Source of the DNA: Desulfofundulus thermobenzoicus
GTDB taxonomy: Bacteria; Bacillota; Desulfotomaculia; Desulfotomaculales; Desulfovirgulaceae
Length of the DNA stretch: 54,273 bases
Assembly (NCBI RefSeq): GCF_009428905.1
Contig: NZ_WHYR01000024.1
Coordinates: 1 to 54,273, forward strand
Direction: 5' to 3'
This document shows positions 44,740 through 53,985 of this stretch, piece by piece. Numbering within the stretch: position 1 is the stretch's first letter; each line of letters opens with the position of its first letter. A program made the position numbers and the translations under genes. A model generated the notes under the pieces. It made no database searches and was not told the origin of the DNA. It was given only the letters and a program-made list of their open reading frames with translations.

Positions 44740-45693
44740 TCAAATCACCGCATCCAGGGGGCGGTATGGTGGCAGGCCTTCCGGGTGCAGCAACTGGCAA
44801 ACACATTTAACCGGCCGGGCGGCCACCTGAATGTCTTCCACCCGGTACCCCAGGGCGGCCAGCCTATCCTTTAATCCGGCGGCGGCTTTTTGAAAAAGGG
44901 GTACGAAGGATTCCGCGGATACGTTCACCCTGGCCGTCAACCCGGCTTCCTTCCGGGCCAGGTAGACCCAGGTTTCCCCCAGGGCGGGTGTGTCCACCCG
45001 TACCACCAGGGCGAGAGGGAATTTCCGCCCATTTTTTTGTTCCCGGCTGTCCCCGGACTCTTTTTCCACCAGGTAGAGTTCCCCGCTCCCATCCCGCCCG
45101 CGGAAGGTAAAAAAGCTGATCATCTCCTGGCCCGGAAAAAGGGGAACCGCTCCATTCAATATTTCCTGCCCCCGGGGGGAGGCCCAGGTTTCCCCCAGGA
45201 GATAGGCCAGGGCGGTCCGCACCCCGGCGGGACCGGTTTTCAGATCCAGGGTCTCCAGCCACGCCCTGGCTGCCAGGAAGGCGGGGCGTTCTTCCGGGGG
45301 CAATTCTGCCGCGGAGCGTAAAAGGGTCAGGGCCAGGGAACGGTCCAGGGGCAGGCGCCAGCGGAACATTTCCTGCAGCAGTTGGTCCGTGTCCGGTCCG
45401 GCAGGCAGGTTGAGGAGGCGTGTCGGATTAAATACTGCGGTTTCCATGGTGGGGGTTTCCGTCAGACGCTGCAAATGCAACATTTCCGGGGTGACCGCCG
45501 TTACCTGCGCCCAGAATCTGGCGGGCAGGGTAGCCACTTCCCCCCCGGCCCACATGACCTGCCCGGCCACCCGTACCGCGGCGGAGCCGCCCTCCAGCGA
45601 GAGCACTTCCACAGGTACCAGCTGGCCGGGTTGTATTTGCCGGGCTGGCTGTAGCCCGGGTGCGGGTTGCAGGATGATGCCCGGAATCTGCAT
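44740..45693 (-). CDS. FliK/YlqG-like protein
   Basis: A 317-residue, Leu/Pro/Gly-rich protein lacking cysteine clusters, signal peptide or membrane segment. The C-terminal 90 residues have the hook-length-control (FliK C-terminal) pattern: LALVVRVDTPALGETWVYLA, then LTARVNVSAESFVPLFQKAA and LKDRLAALGYRVEDIQVAAR. Together with the YlqH-like gene it mirrors the Bacillus ylqG-ylqH pair, whose role is not settled. The ATG at 45693 (minus) has AGGGGAG upstream. Confidence 0.78.
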   Translation of the reverse strand: MQIPGIILQPAPGLQPARQIQPGQLVPVEVLSLEGGSAAVRVAGQVMWAGGEVATLPARFWAQVTAVTPEMLHLQRLTETPTMETAVFNPTRLLNLPAGPDTDQLLQEMFRWRLPLDRSLALTLLRSAAELPPEERPAFLAARAWLETLDLKTGPAGVRTALAYLLGETWASPRGQEILNGAVPLFPGQEMISFFTFRGRDGSGELYLVEKESGDSREQKNGRKFPLALVVRVDTPALGETWVYLARKEAGLTARVNVSAESFVPLFQKAAAGLKDRLAALGYRVEDIQVAARPVKCVCQLLHPEGLPPYRPLDAVI

Positions 45694-46044
45694 AAAGGCA
45701 CAACTCCCCTATCTTTTAAAGGGTGGCCGGAAACTTTCGTCCTTCCCCGGGACATTCATGCCGGTATTCTTTGCCTTTACCTACAGGCAAATTGTACCAC
45801 AGGGCCGGTGATTTTAAAAGTAGCTATGTCCTGCGGGCCTGCGGGCTTAAAAATTTTTTTCGCGGGTTACCCCTGAAAGAGTGCCCAGGAAAATAGATTT
45901 CAACCGGGAACAGGAAAGCTATGGATGACCAACGAATGTTTTAAGGGGAAAGAATGGCGGAAATTTTTCCCTATCGTTTCTTTCCGGGAAACGGTTTATG
46001 CCCGGAGAGCGGACATTCTTTTCATTGCGAAGGGTGGGCCGAAA

Positions 46045-47418
46045 GTGGAGATGGGTTATTTGGCGGCTGGAGCAGTACTGGGGCTGCTGGCCGGCTGGCT
46101 GCTGGCCGGGGCCCGCTGGCGGGGTGTCCTGGCCGGGCAGTTGTTGGAGGTAGAGAGCCGTGCCCGGGCGGCGGAGAGCCTTTCCGGGGAATTGCGCCAG
46201 CAGGTGGGCCGGCTGCAGCAGGAACTGGTGGAACAGCGGCAGAGGCTGGAAGCCGAGCGGGAAGCCCGGGTGAAGGCGGAAACTTCTCTGGGGGAGGCTA
46301 CTGAAAAACTGGCGGAACAGAAGAAGTTTCTGGACGAAACGGGCCGGCGGTTCAGCGATGCCTTCCGGGCGCTGTCGGCCGATGCTCTGCAGAGTAACAA
46401 CCGGGCCTTTCTGGACCTGGCCCGGCAGGTCATGGAAAGGGTGCTGGCGGAGGCCCGGGGGGATTGGCAACAGCGTCAGGAGGCCATAGGCAGCCTGCTC
46501 AAACCCCTGCAGCAGGAACTGGAGCGTTATGCGGCGGGGGTGCGGGAAATGGAAAGGGTTCGCCAGGAGGCCTACGGCAGTTTGCAAAAGCAACTGGAAA
46601 GCCTGCAGCAGACCCAGCAGTTGCTGCAAAGGGAAACGGGCAACCTGGTCACCGCCCTGAAATCTCCCCAGGTAAGGGGGCGCTGGGGGGAAATTACCCT
46701 GAGGCGGGTGGTGGAAGTGGCCGGCCTGTCCCCTTACTGCGACTTTGTGGAACAGCTGTCCGTGGAAACGGAAGGGGGGCGATCTCGTCCGGACCTGGTG
46801 GTGAAATTGCCCGGGGACAGGACGGTGGTGGTGGATGCCAAGGTGCCCTTGAAGGCCTATATGGAGGCCATTGAGTCCGCCGATGAAAACGGGCGGCGCC
46901 TGGCCCTGCAGAGGCATGCCCGGGCGGTACGGGCACATATGCAGTCCCTGGGTTCCAGGTCCTACTGGAGCCAGTTTACTCCCGGCCCCGATTTCGTGGT
47001 GCTCTTCCTGCCGGGGGAATCCTTTTTCAGCGCCGCCCTGGAGCAGGACCGGGGTTTGATTGAAGACGGCCTGGCCAGCCGGGTGATCCTGGCCACACCC
47101 ACCACTTTAATCGCCCTGTTACGTACGGTGGCTATAAGCTGGCAGCAGCATCACATGGCGGAAAATGCCCGGCGTATAGCGGAGACGGGGATGGAACTGT
47201 ACGAGCGGATCTGTAAATTTGCCGAACATCTTGGGAAAATCCGGGACGGTCTGCAAAGGGCTGCCCAGTCCTATAACCAGGCCGTGGGCTCCTGGGAGGG
47301 CCGGGTGGTGCCGGGGGCCAGGCGTTTAAAAGAACTGGGCGCCGGACCACCGGGAAAGGAGCTGGCCGCCCTGCAGCCGGTAGAAACGGCCCTGAGGGAA
47401 TTACCTGTGGCGGAGTGA
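46045..47418 (+). CDS. rmuC: DNA recombination protein RmuC
   Basis: Predicted nuclease-like protein limiting recombination between inverted repeats. About 457 residues: a short N-terminal membrane segment (LAAGAVLGLLAGWLLAGARW), a long coiled coil to about residue 200 and the RmuC core. The core has SPQVRGRWGEITLRRVVEVA, the PD-(D/E)xK-like RPDLVVKLPGDRTVVVDAKV and PGPDFVVLFLPGESFFSAAL. GTG 46045 has AAGGGTGG eight bases upstream and is preferred over ATG 46051, which abuts a purine run. The long upstream frame from 45925 has no support. Confidence 0.93.
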   Translation: MEMGYLAAGAVLGLLAGWLLAGARWRGVLAGQLLEVESRARAAESLSGELRQQVGRLQQELVEQRQRLEAEREARVKAETSLGEATEKLAEQKKFLDETGRRFSDAFRALSADALQSNNRAFLDLARQVMERVLAEARGDWQQRQEAIGSLLKPLQQELERYAAGVREMERVRQEAYGSLQKQLESLQQTQQLLQRETGNLVTALKSPQVRGRWGEITLRRVVEVAGLSPYCDFVEQLSVETEGGRSRPDLVVKLPGDRTVVVDAKVPLKAYMEAIESADENGRRLALQRHARAVRAHMQSLGSRSYWSQFTPGPDFVVLFLPGESFFSAALEQDRGLIEDGLASRVILATPTTLIALLRTVAISWQQHHMAENARRIAETGMELYERICKFAEHLGKIRDGLQRAAQSYNQAVGSWEGRVVPGARRLKELGAGPPGKELAALQPVETALRELPVAE

Positions 47419-47746
47419 AACCGGTGGTATATTAATGCCGGCCGGTACAGTTTAGGCACAGCCCTGGTTGAAGCGTTATGAACAACGCCCGGCGGGTAGA
47501 GTGCCTCGTTTCCCACTTTCAGGCAAACAATACGGCTATACGAACAAACGGCTCATGGGCGGAACCGGCCCGGCATGGGGTGCCGGGTTCCCGGAAAGGT
47601 AAGTTTCGGGATTGGATATCCTGGACCCCATAATGGGAAAGGAGTTCTTTTGGGCCAGTCCGGTAAAAATGGACTTAAGCGGCGTTTATTCCCCTTCTGG
47701 TTTGTAAAAGAGCAGTTTTTCTTCGTTTATCTTTAAAAATGAAGTG
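47419..47746. other. Gene-free region before the terC promoter
   Basis: About 330 bases without a gene. A hairpin CCCGGCA/TGCCGGG with loop TGGGG lies at 47569-47587 without a T-run. The segment 47660-47740 is AT-rich and leads into the promoter at 47747. Nothing else is recognised. Confidence 0.4.
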
Positions 47747-47775
47747 TTGACAAAGCCCCCATCCTCTGGTATGTT
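47747..47775 (+). promoter_or_regulatory. SigA promoter of the riboswitch-terC unit
   Basis: TTGACA at 47747-47752 and TATGTT at 47770-47775 with a 17-base spacer. The predicted transcript starts near 47782, right before the riboswitch. Confidence 0.75.
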
Positions 47776-47780
47776 TAAAC

Positions 47781-47894
47781 AGGAAAGAAGGGGAGTAGCA
47801 AATTTTCCCGGTTGCGTCAATCCGGCCTCCAGGCCCGCGATCGGGACGGTAATTGCCGGTTGCGAGACCTTCACCGCAAGGTGGAGGTCTTTTC
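47781..47894 (+). promoter_or_regulatory. yybP-ykoY (manganese) riboswitch
   Basis: The conserved 5' element GGGGAGTAGC at 47790-47799, a GTCAAT element at 47816-47821, and the closing element GAGACCTTCACC at 47864-47875 are all present. The last pairs with GGTGGAGGTC (47880-47889) to make a terminator stem with a GCAA tetraloop and TTTT tail. These are hallmarks of the yybP-ykoY family, known to sense Mn2+ and to control metal transporters. The gene downstream is of the TerC/YkoY family, a standard target. Confidence 0.9.
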
Positions 47895-47946
47895 ATTTTG
47901 CCGCTCCCGGTGAAAGTAAAATGCAAGTATGGAGGTGAAAGACGAA

Positions 47947-48672
47947 GTGGATTTTTTTGGTGGGGGAAAAATATTTGCTCTGCTGACCATTGTCATGGCC
48001 GACCTGATGCTGGCCGGTGACAACGCCCTGGTTATCGGCATGGCCTGCCGGGGGTTGCCGCCGGCACACAAGCGCCTGGCGCTGCTCTGGGGTACCGGCG
48101 GCGCGGTGGCCCTGCGCATTTTGCTGACCGGCGGAGTTACCCTGCTCCTGGTCATCCCCTTCCTGCAGGCTCTGGGTGGTATACTGCTGATCTGGGTGGC
48201 CTTAAAACTGTTGCTGCCGGAAAAGCAGGTATGTGTAAACAACGGGGTTTGCCATAACACCGGCCTCATGGGTGCCATCAAGACCATCATTATGGCCGAT
48301 GTGGTCATGAGCCTGGATAATGTGCTGGCGGTGGCCGGGGCGGCCAACGGCCATCCGGGGCTGGTTGTTTTCGGGCTGGCCTTAAGCATCCCCATTGTCA
48401 TTGGCGGCAGCCAGCTGGTGTCCCTGCTGGTGGAAAAATATCCGGTGCTGCTTTTTGCCGGGGCGGCGGTGCTGGCCTGGACCGCCGGCCGGATGCTGGT
48501 GGAAGACAGGCTGGTCCGGCAGTTGACCGGAATTACAGGTATCGATCACCTGCCGGTGGAAACCGCCGTGCAGGTGGGCATCACTGTGCTGGTTCTGCTG
48601 GCCGGATGGTACCTGCACCGGCGCGGTCAGAAGGGGGAGTCAACGGCCCCTTCCCATCAGAGCATGAGCTAA
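47947..48672 (+). CDS. TerC/YjbE-family membrane protein (metal export)
   Basis: Integral membrane protein of the TerC superfamily, proposed to export Mn2+ or to metallate exported enzymes. It has about seven membrane segments. The two family motifs are VMADLMLAGDNALVIGMA and MADVVMSLDNVLAVAGAA, each with acidic and Asn residues expected for metal handling. About 241 residues. GTG 47947 is chosen because GGAGGTG at 47931-47937 lies nine bases upstream; an ATG at 47929 overlaps that site. It is controlled by the Mn2+-type riboswitch just upstream. Confidence 0.93.
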   Translation: MDFFGGGKIFALLTIVMADLMLAGDNALVIGMACRGLPPAHKRLALLWGTGGAVALRILLTGGVTLLLVIPFLQALGGILLIWVALKLLLPEKQVCVNNGVCHNTGLMGAIKTIIMADVVMSLDNVLAVAGAANGHPGLVVFGLALSIPIVIGGSQLVSLLVEKYPVLLFAGAAVLAWTAGRMLVEDRLVRQLTGITGIDHLPVETAVQVGITVLVLLAGWYLHRRGQKGESTAPSHQSMS

Positions 48673-48713
48673 TCCCGGAAAAGGCCGGTTGGCCCTTTGC
48701 CTGCCGCGTCCGT

Positions 48714-50468
48714 TTAATTACGCCGGCCGGCAGGCAATAAACCCTCATCCCCGGTTTTTTCCGCAAAAAAGTGCTTGAACTCCAGAGGGGAAACCAGGCT
48801 GAACCGGTACTGCCGGTAATACTCCCGGATGGCCTGCAGGAATTTATCCCTTCCCATGACCACGTACAGGTTTTCAAACAGCTTCTGGCCGTTCCGGTAG
48901 TGCACGTTTTGATACCGGGACCAGGTATTAAATTCATCCACGCTTTTGTCTAACCCGTAAACATCCCCGTGGAAGCGGGGTTCCTGTCCGTTCAAGGCAT
49001 AGGCGGTGAAGAACTGGACCAATCCTTCGTCCATATAGGGGGCATTGATCTGGTCGCTGCCGATGATATTGTAAAACCACTGATGGGCCACTTCGTGAAA
49101 TACCGTCCCCGCCGGATTGTTCTGCAGCGCCCTTGTGGAAACAAGTACCATGGTGGAATATTCCATTCCCTCCAGGTACATGTCGTTCTCCACGATATTG
49201 AGCTGCTGCCAGGGATATTCGCCCACATTGTCCTGGAAATAGGCCAGAGCCCTTTTGGCGGTTTCCAGCACCGTTTGCACCCGGGACGACGGCGAATAGA
49301 AATAATAATGAATTTGCACGTCACCCAGGGTGATCACCGCCTCTTTATAAGAGCGGTTCAAGAAAATGGGCAAATCCCGGACCCTTTCCACAATGCCGTG
49401 GTAAACCTGCTGGTTCCCCTCCTCCCGGATCTTTTGCACATTGCTTAAAACCAGGCTGTATTCCCTGGGCACGGTGAAAAGCACTTCATAAGTCGAAGAA
49501 AGGTTTACGAAGGGGTCCCCGATTTCGGTAGGGGGTGAAGGGCGGCCGTCCACATTTAAGGTGGGCAGCCAGTTGCCCAGCCAGATACCCCGTTCATTCC
49601 CTCCCGACCGGTCGGCTATGTAGGGGATTTTCAGTTCAAAGTCGATGGTGATGTTCTGTTTGCCCGGAGGAAAGACGCCTTCCGGAGGTAGAATTTGGAG
49701 GACCTCCCCCTCCGCTTTAAAAGGAACGGGGGTTCCATTATGCAAAACCCGCTGGATGCTGATATATCCCCGGTCTTTCCCCCGCTGAAAAGCGTACTGG
49801 CGGATTTCGGAGGAGTCCAGGCCGACGTCCCGGTAACGGTTAAAATAGAGGTTAAACAGGATCTCATTCTTTGGTCCGGCACATTCAAAGGTGACTTCCT
49901 CTTCCCCGGCAATTGTTTTTTCCCGGGGGTAAAAGACCGCCCTGACCCGGTAAAAAGGGAGCGCATCCCCTTCCCCGGGGTTAAGGGCGGGAGCGGCGGA
50001 AACGGGGCCGCTTTGGGAAAAAAAGGGAAATACGGACCAGGTGACCGGGATGATCAGGGTAAGTACCAGCAGTACCGCCGCCAGCCAGAGGGAAAGGGTT
50101 GCTTTTCCGGTGGACCTTTCCGCCGGCTGGATAGCAGTCCCGGCTTTGTCTTGCCGTATTCTATTCAGGCAGGCAATGTTATTCTGAAAGGTGATCGTAT
50201 AAAGGTGACCGGGGCCCAGGGTCTGCCGGGCGATGTCCAGCGCCCTTTCGGCTACCGCTTCCGCATCGGCGTACCGGCCCTGCCGGTAAAACGTTACGTA
50301 TTTTTCTTCGAGATCTTTTAATATAGACAGCGGATCGTTGATATAAATCCCTCCTTTGCCGGAGGCCGGACGGACAGGCAAGCGGGCGGGAAAATGCCTC
50401 TTTCTCCCCATAATAGATTTTGACTTTTGTCGTCCAATTCCTTCCCCATAGGAAATGACTTTTTTCAC
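48714..50468 (-). CDS. Membrane-anchored M1-family (gluzincin) peptidase
   Basis: Zinc metallopeptidase related to aminopeptidase N, with the catalytic domain outside the membrane. In the longest frame (584 residues), residues 45-110 resemble a TPR-like helical pair, a membrane segment lies at 125-147 and the M1 domain follows. The zinc site is VFHEVAHQWFYNIIG (HEVAH at 458-462) with the third ligand Glu in YMDEGLVQFF. A GMEYST segment replaces the GAMEN exopeptidase motif. The start is uncertain: GTG 50468 lacks a ribosome-binding site. A perfect AAAGGAGGG lies in frame at 50349-50357 but is followed by ATT/ATC rather than ATG. The sequence before about 50360 may not be translated. Confidence 0.85.
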   Translation of the reverse strand: MKKVISYGEGIGRQKSKSIMGRKRHFPARLPVRPASGKGGIYINDPLSILKDLEEKYVTFYRQGRYADAEAVAERALDIARQTLGPGHLYTITFQNNIACLNRIRQDKAGTAIQPAERSTGKATLSLWLAAVLLVLTLIIPVTWSVFPFFSQSGPVSAAPALNPGEGDALPFYRVRAVFYPREKTIAGEEEVTFECAGPKNEILFNLYFNRYRDVGLDSSEIRQYAFQRGKDRGYISIQRVLHNGTPVPFKAEGEVLQILPPEGVFPPGKQNITIDFELKIPYIADRSGGNERGIWLGNWLPTLNVDGRPSPPTEIGDPFVNLSSTYEVLFTVPREYSLVLSNVQKIREEGNQQVYHGIVERVRDLPIFLNRSYKEAVITLGDVQIHYYFYSPSSRVQTVLETAKRALAYFQDNVGEYPWQQLNIVENDMYLEGMEYSTMVLVSTRALQNNPAGTVFHEVAHQWFYNIIGSDQINAPYMDEGLVQFFTAYALNGQEPRFHGDVYGLDKSVDEFNTWSRYQNVHYRNGQKLFENLYVVMGRDKFLQAIREYYRQYRFSLVSPLEFKHFFAEKTGDEGLLPAGRRN

Positions 50469-50591
50469 GGTAAAAACCCGGTAAGGGGAATATTTTCCCC
50501 GGGGCAGGATTTTTGATTCATCATGTCGAAAGTTTCCCGGACTATCATATCAAGCACCAGGTCTGCGTCCACGGAGGGGGGGAGGGGACAT

Positions 50592-51698
50592 TTGTATGAG
50601 GCGTTTTTGATTGGAGAGAAAGAAAAAGATGTTTTTAATCAATTCATTCAATCCTCGTTAAAACCCCATTTCCTGCAGAGTTACGAGTGGGGGGAACTGA
50701 AGAAGGGTACGGGCTGGGAGCCCATACGTTTGCTGATCACAGATAATAAGCGGCCGGTGGCGGCCATATCCCTGTTAAAGCGGCGGCTTCCCTTTTTCAA
50801 CCGGTGCATTTTTTACGCGCCCCGGGGCCCCATCCTGGGGGAGGATTGTAACCGGGAGGGGGAAGATTTTTTCTGGGCGGAGGTCAAAAAAATTGCCCGG
50901 CAGCACGGCGCCATTTTTTTGAAAATAGATCCCGACGTAAATAAAGATGATCAGGAATACCGGGCCAGATTGCGAAGGTGGGGGTTTATCTCCCAGGGCC
51001 ACCGGGAAGGCTTCGGGGGGGTGCAGCCCCGCTTTGTTTTCCGCCTGGATCTGGCCCCTTCCGAGGAAGAGCTCCTGGCGGCCATGAAACCCAAAACCAG
51101 ATATAACATCCGTCTGGCGGAACGCAAGGGGGTCCGGGTGCGGCTGGCCGGGAACAAGGAAGATCTGGCTGTTTTTTATGAGTTACTCACGGAAACAGCC
51201 AACCGGGATCGCTTTCTAATCCGGTCGTACGATTACTTTGAAAAGATGTGGGACCTTTTTGTGGTTCCGGGTACGGCCCGGCTTTTTCTGGCCGAATACC
51301 AGGATCGGGTGATTGCCGGTACTCTGGCCTTTCACTATGGGGACCTGGTCTGGTACCTTTACGGCGCTTCGGGAAACCGATACCGCAATGTCATGCCCAA
51401 CTACCTGCTGCAGTGGACCATGATCCGCTGGGCCAAATCCCTGGGGTGCCGCATTTACGATTTCCGGGGCGCACCCGGTGATGCCGACCCCGCAAACCCG
51501 CTGCACGGGTTGTACCGTTTTAAGGAAGGATTTGCGGCTACCTTTACGGAGTTCATCGGGGAATTCGATCTGGTCTTTTCGCCCTTCTGGTATTTCCTGT
51601 GGACCAGGGTCCTGCCCTCATACCAGCGGTTTCTCCGCTGGTTGCGCCGGAAAAAACAATCTTCGGAACAGGTGCCGCCGGCTACGGTAGAAGAATGA
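50592..51698 (+). CDS. FemX/FemAB-family peptidoglycan aminoacyltransferase
   Basis: Likely transfers an amino acid from aminoacyl-tRNA to a lipid II precursor or carries out similar acyl transfer (double GNAT fold). Features: FLQSYEWGELKKGTGWEP near the N-terminus, KPKTRYNIRLAERKGVRVR in the middle, and LYGASGNRYRNVMPNYLLQW followed by YDFRGAPGD, all typical of the FemABX family. About 368 residues. The start is assigned to TTG 50592 after GGAGGGGGGAGGGG; longer in-frame codons from 50523 are unsupported. It is followed 24 bases later by alanine racemase, consistent with a cell-wall function. Confidence 0.9.
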   Translation: MYEAFLIGEKEKDVFNQFIQSSLKPHFLQSYEWGELKKGTGWEPIRLLITDNKRPVAAISLLKRRLPFFNRCIFYAPRGPILGEDCNREGEDFFWAEVKKIARQHGAIFLKIDPDVNKDDQEYRARLRRWGFISQGHREGFGGVQPRFVFRLDLAPSEEELLAAMKPKTRYNIRLAERKGVRVRLAGNKEDLAVFYELLTETANRDRFLIRSYDYFEKMWDLFVVPGTARLFLAEYQDRVIAGTLAFHYGDLVWYLYGASGNRYRNVMPNYLLQWTMIRWAKSLGCRIYDFRGAPGDADPANPLHGLYRFKEGFAATFTEFIGEFDLVFSPFWYFLWTRVLPSYQRFLRWLRRKKQSSEQVPPATVEE

Positions 51699-51722
51699 TG
51701 TTTCCCCGGAGAAGGAGGAGGA

Positions 51723-52910
51723 ATGGGTATGGAAGGCAATGGGACAGGCCGGTCCCGCTGGCTGGAAATCAATTTACAGGCCATTGCCCATAATGTGGAG
51801 CAGGTCAGGCTGTTGTTAAAACCCGGTGTGCGGTTGATGGCCGTGGTGAAGGCCGACGGCTACGGCCACGGTCTGGTGCAAACGGCCCGGGTGGCCCTGG
51901 CCCGCGGGGCCACCATGCTGGGGGTGACTCATCCCGAGGAAGGGGTGATTTTGCGGGAGAGCGGCATCAATGGGCCGGTTCTGGTTTTTCGCCCTTTGCT
52001 GCCGGGGGAGGAGGAAACAATTGTTGCTTACCGGTTGACTGCCTCGTTGAGTGATGTGCAGCAGGCCGGGCGCCTGGCGGCCGCCGCCCGCCGGGCCAGG
52101 CAGGCGGTTCGTGTCCATACCAAGATAGAAACGGGCATGTCCCGCACGGGATTCACCCCGGAGGCGTTGCGCGGGCATGTGGACGAACTGCTGCAATTTC
52201 CGGAACTGATCTGGGAAGGCATTTATACCCACTTTGCGGCGGCTACGGATCGCGCCTTTACCTTACACCAGTTTCAAACCTTCATGGATCTGGTCAATGA
52301 TCTGGAAAGGCGGGGTATCCGCATCCCCCTCCGCCACGTGTGCAACAGCGCGGCCCTCCTGCTCTATCCGGAGATGCACCTGGATATGGTCCGGGCCGGC
52401 ACTGTTTTATACGGGCAACTGCCGGCCGGTGTGACGGATGTTTCCCTTTCCCTGCAGGATACGTGGTCCTTCTGGGCCAGGATCGTCCACCTGCTGCCCG
52501 TGATCCGGGGAACCACGGTGGGCTACGGCCGAACCTACCGGGTGCGGCGGGATACGGTGCTGGCCGTGGTGCCCGTGGGTTACGCCGATGGTTTTGGTGT
52601 GGATGTGACTCCCCGGCCGGCGGGTTTTATGGATTTACTCAAAGTGCTGGTTAAAACGGCCGGTGCTTTTTACGGGCTGCCCTGGGGCACATGCCACGTC
52701 AGAATAAACGGAAAGACGGCCCCGGTGGTGGGGCGTATCGGGATGAACCTGAGCTGTGTGGATGTGGGCAATATTCCGGAGGCGGATATCGGTATGCCCG
52801 CCCTTCTTCCCGTGAGGCGCACCGTGCTGCGGGAATCCATACCCCGGGTTTACAGGGGGCTGGAGGAAGCAAAGGAACTGCGGCCCATGGTTTCAAATTT
52901 GCCGGCTTGA
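51723..52910 (+). CDS. alr: Alanine racemase
   Basis: PLP enzyme converting L-Ala to D-Ala for peptidoglycan. The PLP lysine motif is AVVKADGYGHG near residue 42; the second catalytic region is VPVGYADGFG and the substrate loop is KIETGMSRTGF. At 395 residues it is the normal size. The usual IGRVCMD motif near the C-terminus reads GRIGMNLSC, a small deviation. ATG 51723 follows GGAGAAGGAGGA. It overlaps the convergent CBS-domain gene by 18 bases at the 3' end. Confidence 0.95.
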   Translation: MGMEGNGTGRSRWLEINLQAIAHNVEQVRLLLKPGVRLMAVVKADGYGHGLVQTARVALARGATMLGVTHPEEGVILRESGINGPVLVFRPLLPGEEETIVAYRLTASLSDVQQAGRLAAAARRARQAVRVHTKIETGMSRTGFTPEALRGHVDELLQFPELIWEGIYTHFAAATDRAFTLHQFQTFMDLVNDLERRGIRIPLRHVCNSAALLLYPEMHLDMVRAGTVLYGQLPAGVTDVSLSLQDTWSFWARIVHLLPVIRGTTVGYGRTYRVRRDTVLAVVPVGYADGFGVDVTPRPAGFMDLLKVLVKTAGAFYGLPWGTCHVRINGKTAPVVGRIGMNLSCVDVGNIPEADIGMPALLPVRRTVLRESIPRVYRGLEEAKELRPMVSNLPA

Positions 52911-53381
52911 ACGCTCACCGCCGCCCTTTTTTAAGAATTCCCGGACCAGGTAACGGACCACATCGCTGCGGCTGATAATACCCACCAGCTTGCGCCCCTG
53001 TACCACCGGCACCTTCTTAAAGCGGCGGCGGCTTAAAATTTGCGCCACATCGGAAAGGCCGGTGTCTTCGGTTACCGTGATCACATCGGTGGTCATCAGC
53101 TTTCGCACCGGTTCTTCCAGCATGGCCTGTATTTTCCCCTCCAGCGCCGCCTCGCCGTCATAGAACACAATGTAAGATATAAAGTCCAGAAAAGAAGGAG
53201 GCTCATGAACCTGCCTTAATATATCGGCATCGGTTATGATTCCCACCAGGTTGTTCCGGTCATCCACCACCGGGACGCCGCTTACATGCTTTTCCACAAA
53301 GAGGTTTAACACATCCCGCACCTTATCCCGGGCGTGTACCGTATAAACGTCACGCCTCATCAATTCCCCCGCAGTGATCAC
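52893..53381 (-). CDS. Tandem CBS-domain protein
   Basis: A 162-residue regulatory protein with two CBS domains that bind adenosyl ligands. Domain 1 spans residues 5-60 (LMRRDVYTVHARDKVRDVLN, VVDDRNNLVGIITDADIL); domain 2 spans 90-150 (LMTTDVITVTEDTGLSDVAQ, VVQGRKLVGIISRSDVVRYL). There is no attached enzyme domain. GTG 53381 (minus) follows AAAGGGG. The gene converges on alr. What it regulates is not visible. Confidence 0.92.
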   Translation of the reverse strand: MITAGELMRRDVYTVHARDKVRDVLNLFVEKHVSGVPVVDDRNNLVGIITDADILRQVHEPPSFLDFISYIVFYDGEAALEGKIQAMLEEPVRKLMTTDVITVTEDTGLSDVAQILSRRRFKKVPVVQGRKLVGIISRSDVVRYLVREFLKKGGGERSSRQI

Positions 53382-53599
53382 CAGGCATTTCCCCTTTGTT
53401 AATCAGATATGAATATGGTACATCTTTTGGCGTTAAATTTCAACGAACGTATGGAGCTTTTTCCGGCGATAATTCTTCAGCACCGGTTGCTCCTGCTACA
53501 ATTATCCCGGCTGGTTTCCCTGGCGTCCTCCATAGCCAGGGCTCGGTGAATGGCATGGATGCAGTTACCGGCGATTAAGTATATCGTTCGCTCCGGATA
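53382..53599. other. Gene-free remnant region
   Basis: No functional gene. A short frame at 53396-53578 shows Gly/Ala/Val/Pro-rich segments, including ATIIPAGFPGV, reminiscent of secreted-protein linkers. It lies just before the decayed SLH sequence and may be part of the same dead gene. Confidence 0.4.
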
Positions 53600-53910
53600 A
53601 CGCCGCACCTTTTTCATCTGACCACAGGGTTGCCGGAAGCAAGTATTAAAAGGGAGGAAGCCCTGGCCATGCTGGTGCGGATGCTGGGGCTGGAAGGAAA
53701 GAAAGCCGGGGTGGCATTGCGGCCGGACTTAACGGGCGTTTTCCCGACTGGACGCGGAACAGCCTGGCCCTGGCCCTGGCCGTGGAAAATGGTATTGTTA
53801 CACCGGAGGAGACGGCCGGCTGGCAGGCGAACGAGCCGGCAAGCCGTTGGAAAATTTCTTTTCAGTATAACGTTATACTGGACAGTTTTCAGGAAATATT
53901 TTATAATTAG
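53600..53910 (+). pseudogene. Degenerate SLH-domain gene fragment
   Basis: One frame gives IKREEALAMLVRMLGLEGKK and VALRPDLTGVF (to about 53740). The other continues PDWTRNSLALALAVENGIVT, PEETAGWQANEPASR and on to TAG 53908-53910. Both are typical of SLH repeats (ITREEALAMLxRxLGL, then FxDxxxxxxWA...AVExGIVxG). A frameshift near 53740 and the absence of a start and of the remaining repeats show it is a dead fragment. The IS607-type element begins just after it. Confidence 0.75.
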
Positions 53911-53950
53911 CGAAGGAGGTTTGCAGCAGCTACCAGTATCCCAATAATAC

Positions 53951-53979
53951 TTGACAAAATATAACAATAATGCTACCAT
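53951..53979 (+). promoter_or_regulatory. Promoter of the IS607-type recombinase (possibly leaderless)
   Basis: TTGACA at 53951-53956 and TACCAT at 53974-53979 with a 17-base spacer. Transcription would start near 53986, which is the first base of the ATG. Confidence 0.65.
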
Positions 53980-53985
53980 AAAATT

